From: Planctomycetota bacterium
GTDB lineage: Bacteria; Planctomycetota; Planctomycetia; Pirellulales; UBA1268
NCBI GenBank assembly: GCA_027622795.1
Contig: JAQBZA010000017.1
Coordinates: forward strand, 1 to 17,927
Length of the DNA: 17,927 bases
Direction of reading: 5' to 3'
Both the position numbers and the translations under genes were made by a program. The first letter of the stretch is position 1. Each line of letters opens with the position of its first letter. Below the pieces are notes generated by a model, which was not told where the DNA came from, ran no database searches, and was given only the letters and a program-made list of their open reading frames with translations. Shown here one piece after another: positions 8,030 to 14,698 of the stretch.

Positions 8030-9325
8030 CTATGCCAGCACATTCGCGATCGGTGAGCCACCGCCGCCGATCTTGAACGGCCGACCGTTCGGTGCGGAAA
8101 ACTCCTTTTGGTGCGGGAGTCCCGCCGCCACCGCGATCGTGGTGTTGAAGTCAGCGACCGTCACGCCGTCGCGATCGGGATGGAAGCCCCGCTCGTCGCT
8201 CGCACCATGCACCACGCCCCCCTTGATGCCGGCCCCGGCCAACACGCAGGAAAACACAGCCGGATGATGGTCGCGACCGGCGTTCTTATTGATCTCCGGC
8301 GTGCGGCCAAACTCCGTCGCCAGAACGACAAGCGTATTTTTGAGCAGGCCCCGTTCAGCCAAGTCGTCGAGGAGCGCGGCCATTCCGGTATCGAGCGTAC
8401 CGACGTTGTCGGGGAGTGCCTCGAAAATATCCTGATGCATATCCCACTTGCCGAGTTCCACCTCGACACACCGCACACCCGCTTCCACGAGCCGCCTGGC
8501 CAAGAGACATCCCTGACCAAACGTCGTGTCACCGTACCGGGAGCGGATCGCTTCCGGCTCCTTGGAAATGTCGAATGACTCGAGATCGACGCTCCCCAAC
8601 AGCCGGGTGGCATCCTTGTACATCTGGTCGTAGGCGGCGATGTGCGGGCCGCCGTAGAGCTGCTTAAAGTCGCGGTCGATCCGGTCGGCCAGCACGAGCC
8701 GACGCCGAAACTGCTTCTCCGAGAGGTAGGCGGGGTGGGTCGTGTTCTCGAGGCCGAGCTTCGGGTCAGCCACCGGCACCGGCGTCAGCGATGCATCGAG
8801 GAAACCGGCTCCGGGGTGCTCGTTGCCATTGCCGACAAGCACGTACCCCGGCAGGTCACGACTCCGTTTGCCCTGCACATGAAGCGTCCACGAACCCATC
8901 GAAGGATGCACAATGCTGTTGAGCTGTGAGTAACTCGTGCGCATCAGGTAGGTGCCCTGCTCATGGGCGCCCGTCTCGGTCGTCATGGCCCGAATGACGG
9001 CGAGGCGATCCGACATCCCGGCCAACTTCGGGACGTGCTCCCCGAAGAGCACCCCGGGCGTCTTGGTCTGAATCGCCTTCGTCTCTCCCTGTTCCTCGCG
9101 GCCCGGCTTGGGGTCAAACGTGTCGAGGTGGCTCATCGCCCCCCGCATCATGAGAAAGATGACGCTCACATCGCCGACGGGGACGGCGGGGGCGGCCCGG
9201 CCCACCGCGGACCCAACCAGCGTATCGAGCACCGTCACGCCCAGCGCCGTCCGGGCCAGGTGGCCGCATAGGGCGCGCCGCGAAAGCAGCCTGTCAACCG
9301 ATGATATTCCCATGGTGCCGATCAT
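8030..9325 (-). CDS. DUF1501 family exported protein
   Basis: The 431-residue protein matches the DUF1501 pattern throughout: a basic twin-arginine-like start (S15-R-R) followed by a hydrophobic stretch (ARTALGVTVLDTLVG), the segment MRGAMSHLDTFDPKP (60-74), HVPKLAGMSDRLAVIRAM, RRLVEAGVRCVEVELGKWDMH, and NTLVVLATEFGRTPE (T337-E338-F339-G340-R341-T-P). DUF1501 proteins are abundant in planctomycetes, usually beside DUF1549/DUF1553 genes as here; their reaction is unknown to me. The last block resembles the TLVVF-T-DNG segment of sulfatases, in line with distant kinship to the alkaline-phosphatase superfamily. The frame is open to a GTG at 9397, but ATG 9325 has AGGAG (9332-9336) six bases upstream and leaves a 49-bp gap after the upstream gene, so I prefer it. 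Third gene of the minus-strand module. Confidence 0.93.
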   Translation of the reverse strand: MIGTMGISSVDRLLSRRALCGHLARTALGVTVLDTLVGSAVGRAAPAVPVGDVSVIFLMMRGAMSHLDTFDPKPGREEQGETKAIQTKTPGVLFGEHVPKLAGMSDRLAVIRAMTTETGAHEQGTYLMRTSYSQLNSIVHPSMGSWTLHVQGKRSRDLPGYVLVGNGNEHPGAGFLDASLTPVPVADPKLGLENTTHPAYLSEKQFRRRLVLADRIDRDFKQLYGGPHIAAYDQMYKDATRLLGSVDLESFDISKEPEAIRSRYGDTTFGQGCLLARRLVEAGVRCVEVELGKWDMHQDIFEALPDNVGTLDTGMAALLDDLAERGLLKNTLVVLATEFGRTPEINKNAGRDHHPAVFSCVLAGAGIKGGVVHGASDERGFHPDRDGVTVADFNTTIAVAAGLPHQKEFSAPNGRPFKIGGGGSPIANVLA

Positions 9326-9374
9326 AAGTCGCTCCTCTGCCCTCACGGGGCCATCCCTTCCGGGATCACATGTC

Positions 9375-11351
9375 CTACTGAATGAAGATGAACTCACGGG
9401 TATTCAAGAGAGCCCAGATCAGATTGCCGTAGCCCGCGGCTGGCGTGTCAGCCGTCATGATTTCATCACGGGCGAGTTTTCGATCCTCGCCCGACGGCTT
9501 GTGCGACAGCACGGAGAGAAAGATCACGTCGATCGCCTCCTGCGGCGTGTGCGCGACCACGGTGTCATAGATCACCGATCCCTTCTCGAGCATGCTGTGC
9601 GTGATCTGTCCGTTGAACATCGTGAGAATCTGCGGCACCGTGGCCACCGTTCGCGCCCCCTCGATCGTCTCACGGTCGCTCTGGCCGAACTGCCGGAGAA
9701 AGTGACCCAACGGCAGCGGAGCCGGCATTTCACTGGCCCGCACGAGGAGTTGGCCACGGTAGCCGACGGTCTGCTGCAACTCACGCATCCGCCGCGGTGG
9801 AGTGTATTCCTTGGCAAACCTCTCAAACATTCCGTAGGCAGCATCGAATGATGGATTGGCCAGATCGAGGTTCACAGCCGCCGCAACCTCGGCAGCCGTC
9901 GGCCGCTGCACCGCCCAGGCATTATGGGCCACGAGCGTGAGAATCGAATCCCAGATCTGCTCGGCCGTCATGCGGCGAAGCGCCGGGCCGGTGAATCGAA
10001 AGGGGGTGCCGGAGGCCGGGTCATACACGACCGCCCGGCGCTGGTAGGTGCCGGTCGAGACGAGAATCCGCACGAACTCCCGCAGGTCGAAGTCGAGCCG
10101 GAGCATCTCGTCGGTGAGGTGCTCAAGCAACTCCGGGTTGCTGGGTGGATTGCCCGGCTGGAAGTCGTCGACCGGTTCGACGAGGCCCACCCCCATCACC
10201 TTCTTCCACATGCGGTTGGCGATCGTGCGGGCAAATTGACGGTTGTCGCGGGAAATCACCCATGACGCAAACTGCTCCCGGCCGTCTGCATCCCGCGCGC
10301 CCGAGGGGATCTCGCCCCACAGTACTTTCGGGCTCACGACGGCCAGGGGCTCGGCATCCTCATACTGGTAGTCGTGCGGAAGCTTCAGCGGCGCCTCGGC
10401 AAAACTCACGGCCGTGGTGTTGGCAGCAACGAACTGCACGAAGGCTGTGGGGCGGTCCAGCTTCTGCTTGGCTTCCTGGATAAGTTCCCGGGCCCCCGCC
10501 TGCCCCATCTGGCGGGACATCATGTTCTTGTTCTTGCCGCGGCCCCGCATCTGCGTGCCGGAGGTAAACGCCGCGAGTTCATAAAACTGGTGCTGTGTCC
10601 AATCATCGAACGGGTGGTCGTGGCACTGGGCGCACCCGATCTGCGTGCCCAGCAAAACCCGCACCGTGTTGTCGACGTAGGGCAGCGGCATACCCGCGTC
10701 ACGCAACTGAAAACCCACCGCCGGGTTATCCCAGACCCGACCATCGGCTGTGAGCATCTCGTGGGCCCACCCGTCAAAGGGCTTATTCGTGCGAATCGAA
10801 TCCTTCACATACCACAGATACGGCTCGAAGAAGAGCGTCTTTTGCGGACGCTCAAGGAGCCGGAGGATGTCGGCCCAATAATTATAGAAGTGGCTGACGT
10901 AGTCAGGACTTTCCAACAGGTTGTCGATGAGATCGGCCCGCTTCGTCTCCGCCTTCGAGGCGAGAAATCGTGTGGCCTCTTCATACGTCGGGATGCGACC
11001 ACCCAGATCGAGGTAGATCCGGCGCAGAAACTGCTCGTCCTTCAGCGGGACCGAAGCCTCGACGCCGTGCTCCTTCCAGGAGGAGGCCAGCAGACTGTCG
11101 ATCTTGGCCGCCGCCTGGTGCACGGCCGACCGCCCAGACCGATCAACCGCCGCGACCTCCATGATCGTGCTCGGCGGGTCGGCGGTCACCGCCGCCGGCA
11201 GGCCGGCACGTTGGCGCTGCTGCTGAGACTGGGCTTTTTTTGCCGCCTTTGGTGGAGCAGCAAGACACGGAGCCAAGACGGTGGCCGCCACGCCGAGCGC
11301 GACGGCCACCGTGGTCGAGGAGGGAGCACGACGCAACAGGTTGCGATTCAT
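9375..11351 (-). CDS. DUF1549/DUF1553 (PSCyt2-PSD1) exported haem-motif protein
   Basis: The 658-residue product opens with a signal peptide (MNRNLLRRAPSSTTVAVALG...) and a low-complexity Lys/Gln/Ala stretch (about 33-55). The DUF1549 half (about 80-330) shows FLRRIYLDLGGRIPT, FYNYWADILR, LLGTQIGCAQCHDHPFDDW with a c-type haem motif C240-A-Q-C243-H244. The DUF1553 half (about 360-650) shows FARTIANRMWKKVMG, VEPVDDFQPGNPPSNPELL, YQRRA, RRMTAEQIWDSI and the terminal LIWALLNTREFIFIQ. It lacks the N-terminal PSCyt1 cytochrome domain present in the plus-strand paralogue. Function is unknown; periplasmic redox or binding is inferred from the haem motif. The frame is open to 11453, but signal-peptide logic favours ATG 11351 (or 11360); no strong Shine-Dalgarno decides. 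It follows the EF-hand gene by 40 bp and precedes DUF1501 by 49 bp. Confidence 0.93.
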   Translation of the reverse strand: MNRNLLRRAPSSTTVAVALGVAATVLAPCLAAPPKAAKKAQSQQQRQRAGLPAAVTADPPSTIMEVAAVDRSGRSAVHQAAAKIDSLLASSWKEHGVEASVPLKDEQFLRRIYLDLGGRIPTYEEATRFLASKAETKRADLIDNLLESPDYVSHFYNYWADILRLLERPQKTLFFEPYLWYVKDSIRTNKPFDGWAHEMLTADGRVWDNPAVGFQLRDAGMPLPYVDNTVRVLLGTQIGCAQCHDHPFDDWTQHQFYELAAFTSGTQMRGRGKNKNMMSRQMGQAGARELIQEAKQKLDRPTAFVQFVAANTTAVSFAEAPLKLPHDYQYEDAEPLAVVSPKVLWGEIPSGARDADGREQFASWVISRDNRQFARTIANRMWKKVMGVGLVEPVDDFQPGNPPSNPELLEHLTDEMLRLDFDLREFVRILVSTGTYQRRAVVYDPASGTPFRFTGPALRRMTAEQIWDSILTLVAHNAWAVQRPTAAEVAAAVNLDLANPSFDAAYGMFERFAKEYTPPRRMRELQQTVGYRGQLLVRASEMPAPLPLGHFLRQFGQSDRETIEGARTVATVPQILTMFNGQITHSMLEKGSVIYDTVVAHTPQEAIDVIFLSVLSHKPSGEDRKLARDEIMTADTPAAGYGNLIWALLNTREFIFIQ

Positions 11352-11391
11352 AGCAAACATCCAGTGACTCAAGGGAGGGAACAGGGGGTTC

Positions 11392-11691
11392 CTACTTCTT
11401 CTTTCGGGGCGCCGCCATCCCGGCCGTGAACTCTTCGAGTGACAGCTTGCCATCCCCGTTTGAATCGATCTTCGAGAACCGCTTCTTCATCGCTTCCTTC
11501 TGCTTGTCTTCCTTGGCCGCCGCGAGGAACTCATCTTCGGAGACGGCGCCATCACCGTTGGTATCTCGCTTCTTGAACAGCTTGGCCGGGTCCATCTTTG
11601 GCTTGGCGTCCTGCGCCATGACTGCCGCGGGAACAAGCATCGCACATGCCACGGCTGCCATCAGACAGCGGGTCAGAACGGCAATACGCAT
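11392..11691 (-). CDS. Small exported EF-hand calcium-binding protein
   Basis: The 99-residue product has a signal peptide (residues 1-27, ending VPAAVMAQ) and two canonical 12-residue EF-hand loops: DTNGDGAVSEDE (43-54) and DSNGDGKLSLEE (76-87). Both have D at 1, 3/N, 5 and E at 12, so both should bind calcium. A charged helix separates them and the tail is basic (PRKKK). The frame is open to 11856, but ATG 11691 has AAGGA (tcctt at 11701-11705) nine bases upstream and starts the signal peptide. It is the first gene of the EF-hand, DUF1549/DUF1553, DUF1501 string. A calcium-dependent structural or sensing role for the envelope complex is inferred; exported EF-hand proteins are common in planctomycetes. 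Confidence 0.9.
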   Translation of the reverse strand: MRIAVLTRCLMAAVACAMLVPAAVMAQDAKPKMDPAKLFKKRDTNGDGAVSEDEFLAAAKEDKQKEAMKKRFSKIDSNGDGKLSLEEFTAGMAAPRKKK

Positions 11692-11947
11692 CGGAATGAG
11701 TCCTTGAGTGAGTGAATTAAAAGACTGGTCCATGGGGTCGCCCCACGGGTGACATCTTCCAGAAACGGTTGTGCCTGGGAAAGGTTGCGTTTGCCGCTCG
11801 GCCAAAGGCATCCCGAGCGTCACCCAACTGTCGCCCCGGTGACTGATTTCGCGCAAAAAACAGGCTGACGCCGTGGTTGGGGGTACCTCTGGGTCAGGAT
11901 ATGATGAAAGTCATCCCGTATCCTGCGTCTTTCTTAAGGATCCCCCC
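11692..11947. promoter_or_regulatory. Divergent intergenic region between the two PSCyt/DUF1501 modules
   Basis: This 256-bp region separates two divergent gene strings. The plus-direction promoter is listed separately. For the minus direction, attaaa at 11716-11721 reads TTTAAT and could be a -10 box placing transcription start just before the Shine-Dalgarno at 11701-11705, but its -35 is poor. A compact hairpin (tgggg 11733-11737, loop tcg, cccca 11741-11745) lies just upstream and could be an operator-like dyad. I see no further gene in it. Confidence 0.5.
11877..11905 (+). promoter_or_regulatory. Sigma70-like promoter for the plus-strand module
   Basis: TTGGGG (11877-11882) and TATGAT (11900-11905) are separated by exactly 17 bases, the ideal sigma70 spacing; the -10 differs from TATAAT at one position. 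Transcription would start near 11912, giving a leader of about 36 nt that contains AAGGA just before ATG 11948. This also argues against the longer in-frame GTG start at 11873, which would lie upstream of the promoter. Confidence 0.6.
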
Positions 11948-14698
11948 ATGCTTTTTTCTGCCGTCGTTCGATGCGGTTACCTATCAGTCATCTGCTCGGC
12001 CGCCTCCGCATGCCTCGCTGACGAGGCTTCCCGCTGGAAACAGGGCCCCGAACGGATGCCAACCATCGTGGCGGGAGCGGCTGTCGGTGACATCCCGGCC
12101 GGCCAGCAGCCCTTTGCCGTGCCAGCCGGCTTCGGTGTGGAAAGGCTGTTTGTCGTTCCCAAGGACGAACTCGGCTCATGGGTCTGCCTGACGACCGATC
12201 CCCAGGGGCGGATCCTCGCCAGTGATCAGGGAGACAAGGGGCTGGTGCGGATTACACCGGCGCCACTCGATGGTTCTGGGGAGACGGTTGTCGAGAAAAT
12301 CCCCGTACCGCTCACCGGCGCCCAAGGAATGCTCTGGGCGTTTGATGCGCTGTATGTCGTCTGCAACGGTGGACCCGGCAGCGGACTCTACCGAGTGACC
12401 GACACCAATGCCGATGACACGCTCGACACGGTGGAAAAACTCCGTGAATTCAAGGGGGGGGGTGAGCACGGGCCGCACAACATTCTGCTTTCTCCGGACG
12501 GCAAGCGGCTCTTCATCGTGTGTGGCAACCATACCGATGTTCCCTTCGACGTCACGAACGTCACCGAGCCCCAGACGATGGGTGGTCTGCGAACATCCCA
12601 GCGTCGTGTCAGCCTCGCGGCCGACGGCGCGAGTCGGCTGCCGGCCAACTGGGATGAAGACTTGGTCATCACGCGAATGTGGGATGGCAACGGGCATGCA
12701 GCCGGCAAACTCGCCCCCGGCGGCTTCGTCGTGAGCACCGATCCGGCAGGCAAGGAGTGGGAGGTGTGGAGCGCCGGGTATCGCAATCCCTACGACTTCG
12801 CCTTCAATGCCGACGGCGAGTTGTTCGTGTACGACGCCGACATGGAGTGGGACTTTGGCACGCCGTGGTATCGCCCCACCCGAGTGAACCACGCCACCAG
12901 CGGCAGTGAACTCGGCTGGCGAAGCGGCACCGGGAAGTGGCCGGTCTCCTTCCCCGACAGCCTGCCACCGCTCGTCGACATCGGACCGGGATCACCGGTG
13001 GGCGCCGCTTTCGGCTACGGCACCGCATTCCCCGCGAAATACCAAACGGCGTTCTACATCTGTGACTGGACATTCGGCACGATGTACGCCATCCATCTTG
13101 AGCCTGATGGCGCGACCTACAAAGGCACCAAGGAAGAGTTTGTCTCCCGCACGCCGCTGCCTCTCACCGACATGACGATCGGTGGAGACGGCGCGATGTA
13201 CTTTGCCGTGGGAGGCCGCGGTGGCCAGAGCGAACTCTATCGTGTGACCTACACCGGCTCCGAGCCGACTGCCCGGATTGCCGCCACTGACTCCCGGCAC
13301 GCCGATGCCCGGCGGGCCCGCCATGCTCTCGAGGCCTTGCACAGGAAGGTCGACGATCCGGCGACAGCCGTCGCGGCAGCCCTTCCTCAATTGGCCAGCC
13401 CAGACCGCTTTCTCCGCTATGCCGCCCGCGTGGCACTCGAGCACCAGCCGCTTGAACATTGGCAGACGCAAGCCTTGGGGGCACAGGCTCCCTGGGCCGT
13501 GATCGAAGCAGCCATCGCGGTCGCCCGGCAGGCCGAACCCGCGGCCCAGGCAGCCGTGCTGGCAGCACTCGATCGCGTCGATCCCGCAGCCCTCGATGAG
13601 GCCGGCACCATCGCGCTGGTGCGGGCCTACGAACTCACCATGATTCGACTTGGTGACCCGCCGGCCGAGGCCAAGGGCAGGATTGCGACCCGCTTCGCGC
13701 CATTGTTTCCCGCGGGCTCTTTTGATCTCGACCGTGAATTGTCGAGCCTGCTCGTCGCCGTTCGAGCCCCGGGCATCGTGTCAAAGGTGGTCAGTCTGCT
13801 GGCCGCGCCAACGGACTCCGCCGGTTCGACCAACCTCGCCCCCAACGAGGAAGACCTACGTCGGCTAGCCGAACGAAATGCAGGGTATGGTAGCGCGGTG
13901 CGTGCATCACTCGAGAAGCGGGGTGACCTGCTCCAGATTCACTACGCCTACATCCTGCGGACCGTGGGTGAGAAGGATGCGTGGACCAATGCCGACCGCA
14001 AGGGGTACTACGAGTGGTTCACGCGGGCCCGCGAATGGGCTGGCGGCAACAGTTATCGGAAATTCCTCCTCAACATCGAAAACGAGAGCCTCGCGGGTCT
14101 GAACGACACCGAGAAGATGGCCCTGGAAACACTCGGCATTCGCAAGCCCTACATGCCGCCACCGCTCCCAAAGCCAAAGGGTCCAGGCCGAACGTGGACA
14201 GTCGACGAAGTGATGGCGGTCGCCAAGGAAGGGCTCGGCAAGGGGAAGCGAGACTTCAAGCAGGGGCAGCAGGCCTTCGCAGCGGCTCGTTGCATCGTCT
14301 GTCACCGCTTCGGTGAGGATGGCGGCGCAACCGGGCCGGACCTGACACAGGCCGGCGGCCGCTTCCAACTCAAGGATCTCGTCGAGGCGATCGTCGAGCC
14401 GAGCAAGGTGATCAGTGACCAATACAAGGCAAGCATTGTCCAGACCGTCACCGGCAAGGTGGTCAGCGGCCGGATCGTCAGCGAGGATGACAAACGGATC
14501 GTGATCGTGACCGACCCGGAAGATGCGACGAAATTTGTCGACCTCGCACGGACCGATATCGACGAAATCTTTCCTGCCACCGAGTCCCTGATGCCCAAGG
14601 CGCTCCTCGACCAACTCAACGAGGAGGAGGTGCTCGACCTCCTTGCCTACACGCTCTCACGAGGGAATCAGCGTGACGCCCGGTTCCGCAAGAAATAG
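11948..14698 (+). CDS. Propeller/HEAT/haem-binding protein (PVC-type CxxCH protein)
   Basis: The 916-residue product has a signal peptide (MLFSAVVRCGYLSVICSAASACLADE). Residues about 45-450 form a glucose/sorbosone-dehydrogenase-like beta-propeller as in planctomycete membrane-bound dehydrogenases: GEHGPHNILLSPDGKRLF, SAGYRNPYDFAFNADGELFVYD, TRVNHATSGSELGWR, and LTDMTIGGDGAMYFAVGGRGG. Residues about 455-745 are helical, HEAT-like. The C-terminal domain (about 765-916) is the Pirellula/Verrucomicrobium-type haem-binding domain with C782-I-V-C785-H786, GPDLTQAGGRF, SGRIVSEDDKRIVI and the ending SLMPKALLDQL plus EEEVLDLLAYTLSRG. It likely oxidises a sugar-like substrate and passes electrons to haem in the periplasm; substrate and cofactor are not shown. 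ATG 11948 has AAGGA about 7 nt upstream and a matching promoter. Its last 26 bp overlap the next gene. Confidence 0.92.
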   Translation: MLFSAVVRCGYLSVICSAASACLADEASRWKQGPERMPTIVAGAAVGDIPAGQQPFAVPAGFGVERLFVVPKDELGSWVCLTTDPQGRILASDQGDKGLVRITPAPLDGSGETVVEKIPVPLTGAQGMLWAFDALYVVCNGGPGSGLYRVTDTNADDTLDTVEKLREFKGGGEHGPHNILLSPDGKRLFIVCGNHTDVPFDVTNVTEPQTMGGLRTSQRRVSLAADGASRLPANWDEDLVITRMWDGNGHAAGKLAPGGFVVSTDPAGKEWEVWSAGYRNPYDFAFNADGELFVYDADMEWDFGTPWYRPTRVNHATSGSELGWRSGTGKWPVSFPDSLPPLVDIGPGSPVGAAFGYGTAFPAKYQTAFYICDWTFGTMYAIHLEPDGATYKGTKEEFVSRTPLPLTDMTIGGDGAMYFAVGGRGGQSELYRVTYTGSEPTARIAATDSRHADARRARHALEALHRKVDDPATAVAAALPQLASPDRFLRYAARVALEHQPLEHWQTQALGAQAPWAVIEAAIAVARQAEPAAQAAVLAALDRVDPAALDEAGTIALVRAYELTMIRLGDPPAEAKGRIATRFAPLFPAGSFDLDRELSSLLVAVRAPGIVSKVVSLLAAPTDSAGSTNLAPNEEDLRRLAERNAGYGSAVRASLEKRGDLLQIHYAYILRTVGEKDAWTNADRKGYYEWFTRAREWAGGNSYRKFLLNIENESLAGLNDTEKMALETLGIRKPYMPPPLPKPKGPGRTWTVDEVMAVAKEGLGKGKRDFKQGQQAFAAARCIVCHRFGEDGGATGPDLTQAGGRFQLKDLVEAIVEPSKVISDQYKASIVQTVTGKVVSGRIVSEDDKRIVIVTDPEDATKFVDLARTDIDEIFPATESLMPKALLDQLNEEEVLDLLAYTLSRGNQRDARFRKK

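Noticed and set aside
10374..11429. 351-codon plus-strand open frame
   Set aside because: Antisense to the DUF1549/DUF1553 gene, with Arg/Gly-rich composition and no motif.
11352..11453. Longer DUF1549/DUF1553 start at 11453
   Set aside because: It would overlap the EF-hand coding sequence and place an unrelated basic segment before a normal signal peptide.
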